64,000 bases of DNA. Source: Fructobacillus americanaquae (GTDB taxonomy: Bacteria > Bacillota > Bacilli > Lactobacillales > Lactobacillaceae). Position numbers and translations under genes: made by a program. Within the stretch, counting starts at the first letter, position 1, and every line of letters begins with the position of its first letter. The notes under the pieces were generated by a model. It did not search any database, was not told the origin of the DNA, and worked only from the letters and a program-made list of their open reading frames with translations. Positions 9,879 to 18,876 of the stretch are shown here, piece by piece. Location of the stretch: assembly GCF_024029775.1 (NCBI RefSeq), contig NZ_CP097122.1, forward strand, positions 680,001-744,000. The letters run 5' to 3'.

Positions 9879-11051
9879 ATGGCCAACCAGCGTTACGAAA
9901 TTGAAATTCCAGAAGAGGCCGTCAATGACCTCGACTTATCTGACGGAGCTCAACTAGGCCTCGTCGTCAATGATGCCTCTTTAACTTTGACACCGGTCCT
10001 GACTGAAACTAATAAACAAGAACTCTCAATCAGGCGGTTTTTGGTGCCATCCTTCTTAGCCACCATTGCCTTTGCCTTTTGGATTTTATGGCAAAAAGAC
10101 CCCTTAATCCCCCTTACCGGCGAAAGCTCGCTAGCAACAGCCGTCATTTTCCTTGGTGAAATCACCGGTATCGGTTCCTTTATCCGTCTTCACCTACAAA
10201 ATATCCGCCAAGAGAAGGACCCAATTAAAAAGAAAACAGATATGCGCCTAGCGCCAACCCTCTTTTTTTCAATTGCTCTGATTCAGGCATTTGCAGCCAT
10301 CGCCTTTTTTTGGGCGATTGGCTACCTCTTCCAATCGGCGATTTTTGACCGCCTAACGGCGACCATTCTCTTTTTCATTTTTGTCAGTATTGTCAACTAT
10401 TTGATGGTTTACTCTGCCACACTGATTTCGACCCCCTTTATGATGGCCTTGTTAATTATCACTATCGTCTGTGGTGTCCTAGTGGCCATGGTGACCAATT
10501 CAAGGCTTTTATGGTGGCAGCATAATTTTTCCTTTTTAGGAACAGCCAAGGCCCACTTTTCATGGACTTTTAACGCCACATTAATTATTGCCGGTATCCT
10601 CTGGGGAACTTTAATTGACTACCTGTTTGTTCCGATTCAAAAGCGTTACAAACAACACCGACGTCTATCAATCTTGCGTACCTTTTTGACTTTTGATGCC
10701 CTCTGCTTGTTGGCTATTGGCGCTTTGCCGAACAATCCCGGATTCTTGCATGTCGCTCATGATACGGCAGCCAACCTATTGATTGTTGGTACGGGTAGCC
10801 CCATGCTCTTGATTTACTGGCTTTTGCCCAATGCTAACCGCGAATTTAAGCTCTTTTCATTAGGAACCGCCCTCAGTATGGTGGTCACCGCTTTTCTCTT
10901 CTACGGGATTCGCTACCTGTCTTTGACCGCCTTTGAGATCATCATTTTAGGCCTTGGTATTTCTTGGCTCTTGCTTTTAATGCAAAATATTCATATGCTG
11001 TACGAAACGAAGTCTCAATCGTACCAAGTCACGCTCAAATCCATTGAATAA
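9879..11051 (+). CDS. multi-pass membrane protein with N-terminal SpoVT/AbrB-like segment (DUF998-like)
   Basis: 390 aa. Residues about 4-41 read like a SpoVT/AbrB swapped-hairpin domain: EIEIPEEAVNDLDLSDGAQL followed by a strand ending TLTPV. Then come eight to ten hydrophobic segments between about 52 and 380, typical of DUF998-type membrane proteins. The function is unknown. The AbrB-like part could be cytoplasmic and bind DNA or another protein. The start follows AAAAGGGG. It is divergent from the HTH/clpL unit, with a TATAAT at 9826-9831, and is followed after 41 nt by rlmD. Confidence 0.65.
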   Translation: MANQRYEIEIPEEAVNDLDLSDGAQLGLVVNDASLTLTPVLTETNKQELSIRRFLVPSFLATIAFAFWILWQKDPLIPLTGESSLATAVIFLGEITGIGSFIRLHLQNIRQEKDPIKKKTDMRLAPTLFFSIALIQAFAAIAFFWAIGYLFQSAIFDRLTATILFFIFVSIVNYLMVYSATLISTPFMMALLIITIVCGVLVAMVTNSRLLWWQHNFSFLGTAKAHFSWTFNATLIIAGILWGTLIDYLFVPIQKRYKQHRRLSILRTFLTFDALCLLAIGALPNNPGFLHVAHDTAANLLIVGTGSPMLLIYWLLPNANREFKLFSLGTALSMVVTAFLFYGIRYLSLTAFEIIILGLGISWLLLLMQNIHMLYETKSQSYQVTLKSIE

Positions 11052-11092
11052 AATCAGAACCCGCTTTTGTACCATGAAAAGGAATGACAACG

Positions 11093-12592
11093 ATGTCAAC
11101 AGAAAAAAATAACGCTCATCAAAAAGCCCCAGGTCGGTCAAAGATTTCAGTCCGTAATCAAGGACAGAACACCCGTCCCCGCCCAAACCGTTACTCAAAA
11201 AATCAGGGGAACCGCTCCAGCCGTGACCAACCCGTTGAGGTCAAAATTGGGCAAAAGTTCCCGTTAACCATCAAACGTCTTGGCATCAATGGTGAGGGGA
11301 TTGGTTATTTCAAGCGCAAGATTGTCTTTATCCCCGGAGCCTTGCCTGGCGAGATTGTCACTGCTAAGGTAACTGACTTTACCGACAGATATATTGAAGC
11401 AAAGGTCATCACGATCCGCGAAAAAAGCCCCGACCGAGTAGTACCGGAGGATCCGGCTGCCGACTTAGTTGGTGGCTTTGAACTAGCCCACCTTTCTTAC
11501 CCGGCCCAACTGGCATTTAAGAAAGACCTGATTTTGCAGGCCCTTGAAAAGTTCCAACCAAAGGGCTTTGCCCACTATCAAATCAACGACACAATCGGGA
11601 TGGCCGTTCCCTACCACTACCGCAATAAGGCTTCTTTACCAATCCGCAAAATTAAGGGTGAGGTTAAGTTAGGTTTGTACAAGCGTGGCACCCACGATAT
11701 CGTCGACTTACCAACGATTGCTACCCAAGATGAAACATCAATGACCATTGTACGTCAGGTCAAAAAAATCCTCTCCGACGCTTCCGTTTCCTTTTATAAT
11801 GAAGTCAAGAACACCGGTCTGATCAAAACTATTATTGTTCGTGCCAACCAAGCAGGCCAAGCGCAACTAGTTTTGGTAACGAATGTCGAAGAATTTCCTG
11901 GCCGTCTAGCGGTTATCGATGCCCTAACGGAAAAGATGCCTGCGCTGACTGGTATTTTCCAAAATATTAACTTTGGTAAAACATCGCTGATTTGGGGTGA
12001 CGAGACTATCAAACTTTGGGGCGATGACTATCTTCACGAGGAAATCCTAGGACTAAACTTTGCCTTTTCCCCACGGGCATTCTTGCAACTAAACCACGAG
12101 CAAATGACCAAGACCTACGAAATCGCGATTAAGGCCTTGGACCTTAACAAGGAAGACACCCTAGTCGATGCCTATTCAGGGGTGGGAACGCTTGGATTAT
12201 CAATGGCCTTCTTCGTCAAGGAAGTCCGCGGAATGGAAGTTATTCCAGAGGCTGTCGCAGATGCTCGCTTAAACGCTGCAGCAAACGGTATCGAAAATGC
12301 CTTTTACGAGGTCGGAACGGCCGAAAAAGTCTTCCCGAAGTGGGCACAAGAAGGCTTTTCGCCAACAGCCGTGGTTGTCGATCCACCACGACCAGGCTTG
12401 GATGCTGCCTTTAAAAGAGCATTACTCAAAACAAAACCCCAAAAATTAGTCTATATTTCTTGTAACCCATCGACACTAGCTCGCGACTTGGCAGACCTCG
12501 ATGCTGCCTATCAAGTTGACTTTATTCAGCCAATTGATATGTTTCCGCAAACTCCCCGTTGGGAGGGTGTCGTGAAGCTGTCACTAAAATAA
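11093..12592 (+). CDS. rlmD: 23S rRNA (uracil-5-)-methyltransferase, RlmD/RlmCD-type
   Basis: SAM-dependent methyltransferase that makes 5-methyluridine in 23S rRNA. After a basic tail of about 45 residues comes a TRAM domain (about 50-110), then the catalytic half with DAYSGVGTLGLSMA (SAM site), VVVDPPRPGLD and YISCNPSTLARDL, which holds the catalytic Cys. The Cys ligands of the [4Fe-4S] cluster in E. coli RlmD are absent: the segment reads VPEDPAADLVGGFELAHLSY. I prefer the ATG at 11093, which has AAAAGGA nine bases upstream, to the one at 11084, which abuts that site. RlmC, RlmD or dual specificity cannot be decided here. Confidence 0.88.
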   Translation: MSTEKNNAHQKAPGRSKISVRNQGQNTRPRPNRYSKNQGNRSSRDQPVEVKIGQKFPLTIKRLGINGEGIGYFKRKIVFIPGALPGEIVTAKVTDFTDRYIEAKVITIREKSPDRVVPEDPAADLVGGFELAHLSYPAQLAFKKDLILQALEKFQPKGFAHYQINDTIGMAVPYHYRNKASLPIRKIKGEVKLGLYKRGTHDIVDLPTIATQDETSMTIVRQVKKILSDASVSFYNEVKNTGLIKTIIVRANQAGQAQLVLVTNVEEFPGRLAVIDALTEKMPALTGIFQNINFGKTSLIWGDETIKLWGDDYLHEEILGLNFAFSPRAFLQLNHEQMTKTYEIAIKALDLNKEDTLVDAYSGVGTLGLSMAFFVKEVRGMEVIPEAVADARLNAAANGIENAFYEVGTAEKVFPKWAQEGFSPTAVVVDPPRPGLDAAFKRALLKTKPQKLVYISCNPSTLARDLADLDAAYQVDFIQPIDMFPQTPRWEGVVKLSLK

Positions 12593-12683
12593 AAAGATGA
12601 GAACGAGCCGTTTGATTTAGCTGGTCTTTCTTTTATAATGAAAATAATTTAATTTTTTATCTTTTGGAAAGGCGGATCTTTCT

Positions 12684-13394
12684 ATGTACCACCGCGATGG
12701 ACGCTATTTTGAATTAAGTTGGCGACAGATTTACTTTTATTTTTTGCTTTCACTAATCCTCGACGCCCTTGGAAACGGTCTCTCCGTGGCAACAAACCTG
12801 GGTTCCGCTCCGTGGACTGCCGGCGCAGCCAATTTGGCCCACGTTACCGGAGCACCCATTTCGCTTTACCTGGCAGCAACGACTGTTCTGGTTGCGATTG
12901 CCAATATCTTTTTAGCTAAAAAGTTTGTTTTCAAGCGCTTCCTCGGTAATATTATCTTTGGTCTCCTTTTTTCCTTTTTAGCTGGCTTTTTCAATACCAT
13001 TTTTGTGCAACTAGGGGTCCGAACAGTGTCACTGTGGCTCCGCATCCCACTCGATCTTTTTGGTGTTGCCGTCGTTGGGATCGCCATTTCGATTTACCAA
13101 CGGGTTAACTTCATTCTGCATCCAATCGATGATATGACTAATATCCTGCGCTTTTCCTATTTCCGGGGCTCCGCCCCCAAAGCGCAAATTTCAAACTTTA
13201 TCTTTGCCATCGGCATCTCTTTAGCCTGTTGGGCATACTCAGGCAGTATCGTCTCGATTAACATCGGAACAGCTGTTTCTTTCTTCCTACAAGGACAAAT
13301 CATCGCTTGGTCCGACAATCTCGTCTTCCCACACCTTGTCCACGGCAATATGGATTTAACCCACAAGGATATCCCAGTCCAAAACAAGGATTAA
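12684..13394 (+). CDS. YczE/YitT-like integral membrane protein
   Basis: 236 aa with about five or six hydrophobic helices. The N-terminal half has the family pattern GNGLSVATNLGSAPWTAGA (residues about 28-46), matching the GxGxxxxxxxLGxxPW signature of YczE/YyaS proteins (COG2364). The biochemical role is unknown. It is transcribed alone after rlmD and ends at a strong bidirectional hairpin shared with the convergent folT gene. Confidence 0.8.
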   Translation: MYHRDGRYFELSWRQIYFYFLLSLILDALGNGLSVATNLGSAPWTAGAANLAHVTGAPISLYLAATTVLVAIANIFLAKKFVFKRFLGNIIFGLLFSFLAGFFNTIFVQLGVRTVSLWLRIPLDLFGVAVVGIAISIYQRVNFILHPIDDMTNILRFSYFRGSAPKAQISNFIFAIGISLACWAYSGSIVSINIGTAVSFFLQGQIIAWSDNLVFPHLVHGNMDLTHKDIPVQNKD

Positions 13395-13411
13395 AAATCA
13401 GACTCAAAAAC

Positions 13412-13452
13412 AAAAAGGCACCCACGTTCGAAATCGAACGTGAGTGCCTTTT
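13412..13452. terminator. bidirectional terminator between the YczE-like gene and folT
   Basis: A 14-bp stem with one mismatch (13417-13430 with 13435-13448) and an AAAT loop is flanked by A5 on the left and TTTT on the right, so it can end both convergent transcripts. Confidence 0.85.
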
Positions 13453-13541
13453 AAGTTTACTGGCAAAAAACATCAAAAGTCGTCTGACAGCTAATGCCAA
13501 AACCACTTTAGGATTGGGTTTGACTTGATTTATGCTTTTAT

Positions 13542-14156
13542 TTACAAGGAATCAGCTGGCGTAGTTTGCTTGCTCTGTGATGCAAAGAATTGTTGGCCAA
13601 TTTGAGTCACAATTCGATTGTTCAAAACTAAATAAGTTAAGACTAATTGGATTGGGAAGAAAATCAATTGCTTTGGCAATCTTGCTGACAACATCGCCGT
13701 AAAGACAGACCATGAATGTTGTGGTGAATACATTACCATCAAGGCAAAGGTGTTCACCAAGAAGTTAACCACAAAGGTGATTAGCAAAACGGCCACGAGA
13801 ATTTTACCCCAGTGAACGGTCTTCGTTAATGGCTGCTGGTAGAAGAAGCCCCCATAAATGATTCCAGCAAGTACAACGCCAACGGCCATAATCGGTGACC
13901 AAGCGCCGTGGGCCACAAAAAAAGTCACATTAACGAAGTCTAGTAAGACCATCACCAACATTGTCCAGATTGGACCGAAGAACCGGCCCATCAAAGACGA
14001 TGCCAAAAAGACAAAAGAAACCTTGATGGTTGGTGTCAGCATAACTGAAAACTTACCGATCACCAACGATAGGGCCATTAAGACCGCTAACAAAACGAGC
14101 TGTTGGATCGATAAAGAAGACAGCCCCCACTTCTTGAAAACTGTGTGCTTGTTCAT
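13542..14156 (-). CDS. folT: folate ECF transporter S component FolT
   Basis: 204-aa substrate-binding membrane subunit of an energy-coupling factor importer. It works with the shared EcfA/A'/T module, which is not in this window. Six hydrophobic segments are visible, including VLLAVLMALSLVIGKFSV near residue 20 and FVFLASSLMGRFFGPIW near 50, both typical of S components. The ATG at 14156 follows AGGAGG. Longer in-frame translation from 14216 would run through the structured leader and is rejected. The THF riboswitch-like leader supports folate as substrate. Confidence 0.88.
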   Translation of the reverse strand: MNKHTVFKKWGLSSLSIQQLVLLAVLMALSLVIGKFSVMLTPTIKVSFVFLASSLMGRFFGPIWTMLVMVLLDFVNVTFFVAHGAWSPIMAVGVVLAGIIYGGFFYQQPLTKTVHWGKILVAVLLITFVVNFLVNTFALMVMYSPQHSWSVFTAMLSARLPKQLIFFPIQLVLTYLVLNNRIVTQIGQQFFASQSKQTTPADSL

Positions 14157-14166
14157 ATTCTTGAAC

Positions 14167-14280
14167 CTCCTAAAGGAGCGTTCACCGGGTTGGTGAATGC
14201 GAAACCCGTACCGCACATAAATGTTTCGTCAGTGGCTCACATTCCGTTTCCACTGCACTTAACGCACGGGTTCCTACCCC
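14167..14280 (-). promoter_or_regulatory. tetrahydrofolate (THF) riboswitch with SD-sequestering hairpin
   Basis: The minus strand contains TGCGTTAAGTG, then CAGTGG...CCACTG enclosing GGAATGTGAG, then TGACGAA and GTGCGGTACGGGT. These match the conserved blocks of the THF riboswitch (GCGUUAAGUG, GGAAUG, GACGAA, GCGGU). ACCCGT (14267-14272) pairs with ACGGGT (14204-14209). Downstream, TTCACC/GGTGAA (14181-14196) and CTCC-TTTA-GGAG (14167-14178) form hairpins, the last one enclosing the folT Shine-Dalgarno. Translational control by folate is inferred. Confidence 0.85.
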
Positions 14281-14356
14281 ATATTTATTTTTTTGCCAAC
14301 TATTATTTTATTAAAGAATTTTTATTCCGTAATAAAACGAACAATCAACGCTATAT

Positions 14357-14386
14357 ATTATATCACGTTCGCTTGTAATAATTCAA
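14357..14386 (-). promoter_or_regulatory. promoter of the riboswitch-folT unit
   Basis: The minus strand reads TTGAAT (14381-14386), an 18-nt spacer and TATAAT (14357-14362), about 70 nt upstream of the aptamer. Confidence 0.65.
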
Positions 14387-14400
14387 AGAAAAAGTGCACC

Positions 14401-14484
14401 GCTGCCTGAACCTTAAAATAAGGGCAAATCAGTGGGACGGTTTTTGTTAATCTACCCTTGCTTACTGATCTTTATTAGGGCAGC
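14401..14484. other. nested inverted repeats in the folT-prfC intergenic stretch
   Basis: GCTGCC (14401-14406) pairs with GGCAGC (14479-14484), and ATCAGT (14428-14433) pairs with ACTGAT (14464-14469). CCTTA...TAAGG (14411-14423) forms a local hairpin between the outer and inner 5' arms. The layout suggests a branched RNA or a chance relic. No known RNA family is recognised. The surrounding 14387-15143 has no intact gene. Confidence 0.3.
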
Positions 14485-14781
14485 AGCTCTTTTCACCAGC
14501 AAAAGAATCAATCATTACTCCCAGCGTCGCATCAAAAAAGTCGGTACAATTCCGGCATTGATCCAGGATCGTTCCACTTCTTCAATACAACTTAGGAAAT
14601 TGATATGATTTATTATGTTCCTTTATCGCGAGATAATAAAAATATAAATTTTATGGTATTAGCTGCGAGGAAGACTAAACTTAAGGAAACTAGGAGTCCC
14701 ATAACAGAAAACAAAGTGTACTAAAAACATCGAGACCCCAAGGATTTGACGTTGATGTGGTACTTCTATAGTGGGCACTAG

Positions 14782-14901
14782 TTACCGATTCACCTTGACG
14801 TGTGCCCAAAGTAAACCAGAAGCCGAAGCAACAGTGGGTGCGCTAACACTTAGCAACAGTGCACCAACTAACCACTAACATTTTTTGTTTTTACATAGAA
14901 T
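14782..14901 (-). pseudogene. fragment resembling a KxYKxGKxW-type signal peptide
   Basis: One minus-strand frame reads CKNKKC, a stop (TAG at 14875-14877), then WLVGALLLSVSAPTVASAS and ends at TAA 14782. Basic residues, a W, a hydrophobic core and an Ala-rich cleavage region are what remains of a long Gram-positive surface-protein signal peptide. No start, no ribosome binding site and no downstream domain survive. A chance resemblance cannot be excluded. Confidence 0.4.
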
Positions 14902-15143
14902 TGTGGTTATTTTTTCGAACGTTTATTCCACACATTTGTTCCAAAGTTTTCTATTTCATTCCAAGCCTCACAGGATCTTGAAACACTTTTCCTAGTTAAA
15001 GAACTCGTCTCCCAAGCGTACATCAGACATATTTTGAATTTTTTCAACAAGCAATCACTAAAAGTGCTAATTCTCCCTTAAAAATACCCGAATGGACTAG
15101 TAACATGCTATGAACCCTAAAAGTAGCGCCTGTCATTAAATAA

Positions 15144-15201
15144 GCAAACTAAAAAGACTGACGTTCGAAATATTTAAATCGGTGTCAGTTTTTTAGTTTG
15201 C
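15144..15201 (-). terminator. terminator of prfC
   Basis: Long arms (15144-15162 with 15184-15201, imperfect) end on the minus strand in a T5 run. It begins about 30 nt after the prfC stop. Confidence 0.75.
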
Positions 15202-15229
15202 TCTTAATTTAATTTGATGGTATTTCGGC

Positions 15230-16741
15230 TTACATCTTTGCTTCCAGTTCAACATTTGGATACTTATCCTTGAACCAGTTCAATGCAAAGTTATTTTCAA
15301 ATAAGAAGACGGGACGGTCATAGCGATCCTTGACCAACAGGTTCCGCGATGAAGCCATCTTTTCGTCCACTTGGTCTGGGTCAATCCATCGGGCAACCTT
15401 TGAACCAATCGGCTCAAATTGAATTTCAACGTTATACTCATTTTCCATTCGGAATTTGAACACTTCAAATTGCAATTGGCCAACTGCACCAAGAATATAC
15501 TCGCTTGAGTTCCATGACTTATAAAGCTGAATTGTTCCTTCTTGGACCAATTGGGTGATGCCCTTGTGATATGACTTTTGCTTCATCACATCCTTAGCAA
15601 TCACTTTATTAAAATACTCCGGCGTAAACGTGGGTAAATCAGGGAAACGGACAGCTTTCTTACCAGCAAAGATTGTATCACCGATTTGGAAATTTCCGGT
15701 ATCATAAACACCGATAATATCACCCGGAACGGCGCCCTGCACATTTTCTCGTTCCTCTGCCATGAACTGGGTCACATTGGCCAAACGGAGCTTCTTGCCC
15801 GTTCTTTCCAGCGTAACATCCATACCACGCTCAAAGGCACCGGAAACAATTCGTACAAAGGCAATCCGATCACGGTGACGGGGATCCATGTTTGCCTGAA
15901 TCTTAAAGACAAAACCAGTAAACTCGTGATTATCCGGTTCAATCACCTGGTCATCAACCGTCGTGACCGGTGCTGGCATTGGTGCATAGGCCAAGTATTC
16001 CCGCAAAAATTCGGTTACACCAAAATTTGCTAAGGCCGAACCAAAGAAAACCGGCGTTAACTGACCCGTGGCAACGGCTTTTTCGTCAAATTGGTTACCA
16101 GCATCTTCCAACAATTCAACTTCATCCAAGCCCTCTTGGCGAACCTCTGGATGATCAGCTGCGTTCTTAAAGGGGATCAGTTCCTTTTGCTTCAAGTCAT
16201 AGATGCCCTGCAAAATTTGGCCAGAACCAATCGGCCAATTCATTGGGTAAGCTTGAATGCCCAGGATACTTTCTAATTCGTCCACCAAATCCAATGGTGA
16301 CCGGGCATCACGATCAATCTTGTTAAAAAATGTAAAGACAGGGATGCCGCGTTTGGAAACAATTTCAAAGAGCTTCTTGGTTTGTGGCTCAATTCCCTTT
16401 GCAGCATCAACAACCATCACAACCGAATCAACGGCCATCAGTGTTCGGTAAGTATCTTCCGAAAAATCTTCGTGCCCAGGAGTATCCAAAATGTTGATGC
16501 GTTTGCCCTCATAGTCAAACTGCAAGACAGAAGAAGTAACCGAAATCCCACGCTGTTGTTCAATGGCCATCCAGTCAGACGAAGCCATCTTCTTCGCTCC
16601 GCGGCCCTTAACCGTTCCAGCCTCACGGATCACACCGCCGTGAAGGAGTAATTGTTCCGTTAAGGTTGTTTTCCCCGCATCGGGATGGGAAATGATGGCG
16701 AATGTCCGCCGATTTTGTAATTCTTGTTCAAAGTTTTCCAT
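15230..16741 (-). CDS. prfC: peptide chain release factor 3
   Basis: Translational GTPase that recycles RF1/RF2 after termination. The 503-aa protein has all G motifs: G1 [10 protein letters not shown] near residue 18, G2 in RGISVTSS, G3 [14 protein letters not shown] near 85 and G4 [11 protein letters not shown]. The C-terminal domains III and the RF3 tail follow. It is slightly shorter than the E. coli protein (529 aa) but complete. It is a single gene with its own terminator, flanked upstream by the opp operon terminator. Confidence 0.96.
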   Translation of the reverse strand: MENFEQELQNRRTFAIISHPDAGKTTLTEQLLLHGGVIREAGTVKGRGAKKMASSDWMAIEQQRGISVTSSVLQFDYEGKRINILDTPGHEDFSEDTYRTLMAVDSVVMVVDAAKGIEPQTKKLFEIVSKRGIPVFTFFNKIDRDARSPLDLVDELESILGIQAYPMNWPIGSGQILQGIYDLKQKELIPFKNAADHPEVRQEGLDEVELLEDAGNQFDEKAVATGQLTPVFFGSALANFGVTEFLREYLAYAPMPAPVTTVDDQVIEPDNHEFTGFVFKIQANMDPRHRDRIAFVRIVSGAFERGMDVTLERTGKKLRLANVTQFMAEERENVQGAVPGDIIGVYDTGNFQIGDTIFAGKKAVRFPDLPTFTPEYFNKVIAKDVMKQKSYHKGITQLVQEGTIQLYKSWNSSEYILGAVGQLQFEVFKFRMENEYNVEIQFEPIGSKVARWIDPDQVDEKMASSRNLLVKDRYDRPVFLFENNFALNWFKDKYPNVELEAKM

Positions 16742-16759
16742 AATAACTTATTTTACATG

Positions 16760-16789
16760 AAAAAAGCGCTCAGGGCTAGGGCTGAGCGC
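16760..16789 (-). terminator. terminator of the opp operon
   Basis: A perfect 8-bp GC-rich stem GCGCTCAG (16766-16773) with CTGAGCGC (16782-16789) and an 8-nt loop is followed on the minus strand by T6. Confidence 0.85.
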
Positions 16790-16878
16790 AGAAACATCTG
16801 CTTTCAGTTTATCCTGAAACGCTTTTTTAATTTAAACAATTTAAGTTAGAGAATAATGTGAACGTAAAGTAGCCGGGT

Positions 16879-17814
16879 TTACTGCTGTTCCGCCTTGTAC
16901 TGTTCAGCTTCCGCTGGGGTTGCCAAGACAAAGTGGCCCGGTTCAACCTCAACCATCTTTCGTTCCTGACCATCCTTTTCAAAACTGGCATCGTACGGCT
17001 TAATCACACGTTGCTTTTCAACGATTGGATCAGGTTCAGGCACGGCCGAAAGCAAGCTCTTGGTATATGGGTGCAATGGATGGTTATAAACTTCATCCGC
17101 AGTACCCAATTCAACCAACTTTCCCCAGTGCATCACACCAATTCGGTCAGAGATATACTTGACCATGGCCAAATCATGAGCAATAAAAAGGTAAGTCAAC
17201 TTGTTTTGTTTTTGTAAATCAGCCAATAAGTTGACAACCTGAGCCTGAACAGAAACGTCCAAGGCCGAAATTGGTTCATCGGCAATGATAAACTTTGGCT
17301 GAACGGCTAACGCACGGGCGATTCCAATTCGCTGCTTCTGTCCACCAGAGAATTCGTGTGGGTATCGTGAGGCGTGGTCCTTGTTCAAGCCAACCAACTT
17401 CAACAATTCCAATACCTTCGCTTCTCGTTCGGCCCGCTTCTTGCTGTAACCGACTTGGTCAAGACCCTCACCAATGATATCTTCAACTCGCAAACGGCCG
17501 TTCAATGAGGCCTGTGGGTCTTGGAAAATCATTTGCGCTTGCTTACGGAAGTCCTTCATGCCCTGTTTTTTCAACTGGCCCAGATCTTGACCATCAAAAG
17601 TAATGGTCCCTGAATCTTGGTTGTAAAGCTTCAAAATCGTCCGACCAATGGTCGTCTTTCCTGAGCCGGATTCCCCAACCAAGCCAAAGGTTTCACCTTC
17701 ATAAATATCGAAAGAAATCTCATCAATTGCCTTGGTGGCATTGCTCTTACCAGCATTAAAAGTCAGGTTTAAGTCCTTAATCTCAACTAATTTCTTTGCA
17801 TCTGAATTTTGCAT
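16879..17814 (-). CDS. oppF: oligopeptide ABC transporter ATP-binding protein OppF
   Basis: 311-aa second ATPase of the oligopeptide importer. Walker A is GESGSGKTTIGR near residue 50, the signature is SGGQKQRIGIARAL, Walker B is FIIADEPISALDVS and an H-loop is in FIAHDL. The OppD/F-specific C-terminal extension (HPLHPYTKSLLSAVPEPDP) is present. The start overlaps the oppD stop in a TAATG junction. It is the last gene of the leftward oppA-B-C-D-F unit, the usual peptide uptake system that supplies amino acids to auxotrophic lactic acid bacteria. Confidence 0.95.
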   Translation of the reverse strand: MQNSDAKKLVEIKDLNLTFNAGKSNATKAIDEISFDIYEGETFGLVGESGSGKTTIGRTILKLYNQDSGTITFDGQDLGQLKKQGMKDFRKQAQMIFQDPQASLNGRLRVEDIIGEGLDQVGYSKKRAEREAKVLELLKLVGLNKDHASRYPHEFSGGQKQRIGIARALAVQPKFIIADEPISALDVSVQAQVVNLLADLQKQNKLTYLFIAHDLAMVKYISDRIGVMHWGKLVELGTADEVYNHPLHPYTKSLLSAVPEPDPIVEKQRVIKPYDASFEKDGQERKMVEVEPGHFVLATPAEAEQYKAEQQ

Positions 17815-18866
17815 TACTTGGCCCCCTCATTTTCTAAGGTCTGCCAAAATGCTTGGCGACGTTGAATCTCAAGTGGTGGTGTTACCTTTGGTGCCCGGTC
17901 ATCTAAGAGCCATGTGGCTGCAAAATGAGTTGGTGACACTTCAAAGAGTGGTGGTTGTTTTTCATGATCGATTGCCAAACCATAAACGTTTCGGTCTGCA
18001 AAAGCATCACCCTTTGGTGGGTAAAGCAAGTCCGGTGGCGTACCTGGGATGGCCTGTAAGGTACCAGACTCAGTCTTCGTTGATGGCATTGAACCCAACA
18101 ACCCCCATGTATAAGGATGTTGTGGATTATAGAAGACTTCGTTCACCAGTCCGGTTTCAACAATCTTGCCGGCATACATAACGGCCACCCGATCAGCAAT
18201 CCCGGCCACAACACCCAAATCATGGGTGATAAAGATAATGGCCGTGTTATTCTTCTTTTGCAACTTCTTCAAAACCTGTAAAATCTGGGCTTGAATCGTC
18301 ACATCCAAAGCAGTTGTTGGTTCATCGGCAATCAAGACCTTTGGATCAGCGGCCAAAGCAATGGCGATCACAGCCCGCTGGCGCATGCCACCAGACCATT
18401 GGTGAGGATAATCATTGATGTGTTCCTCGGCATTTGGAATCCCAACATCCTTCATGAGCTGCAAAGCCTTTTCTAGTGCTTCAGCCTTTTCAACTTCATG
18501 GTGCTTCATGATTGGTTCAGCAATTTGGTTGCCAATCTTCATCGTTGGGTCTAATGAAGTCATTGGGTCCTGGAAAACCATTGCGACTTCAGAGCCACGA
18601 TAACTTTCCCATTCTTTTTCAGACAACTTGGCCAAATTCTTACCATTGTAAAGAATTTGACTTTCTTCACCTAATTCAGCGTTCTGGGCATTGAGACCGA
18701 GGAGGGTCTTTGTCGTCACTGATTTACCAGAACCGGATTCCCCAACAATCGCGATGGTTTCGCCAGCATTTAAATCAAAATTAACGCCTCGAATCGCCTG
18801 GATTTTTCCAGCATAAGTGTTAAAGTCCACGCGGAGGTCTTTTACTTGTAAAATTGGTGCTACCAT
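17814..18866 (-). CDS. oppD: oligopeptide ABC transporter ATP-binding protein OppD
   Basis: 350-aa ATPase partner of OppF. Walker A is [12 protein letters not shown] near residue 41, the signature is [15 protein letters not shown], Walker B is [14 protein letters not shown], and the family tail reads [17 protein letters not shown]. The ATG at 18866 follows AAGGAGG. An upstream in-frame extension to 18920 overlaps oppC and lacks a site, so I reject it. It lies 10 nt after oppC and overlaps oppF. Confidence 0.95.
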   Translation of the reverse strand: MVAPILQVKDLRVDFNTYAGKIQAIRGVNFDLNAGETIAIVGESGSGKSVTTKTLLGLNAQNAELGEESQILYNGKNLAKLSEKEWESYRGSEVAMVFQDPMTSLDPTMKIGNQIAEPIMKHHEVEKAEALEKALQLMKDVGIPNAEEHINDYPHQWSGGMRQRAVIAIALAADPKVLIADEPTTALDVTIQAQILQVLKKLQKKNNTAIIFITHDLGVVAGIADRVAVMYAGKIVETGLVNEVFYNPQHPYTWGLLGSMPSTKTESGTLQAIPGTPPDLLYPPKGDAFADRNVYGLAIDHEKQPPLFEVSPTHFAATWLLDDRAPKVTPPLEIQRRQAFWQTLENEGAK

Positions 18867-18876
18867 GAAGGCCTCC

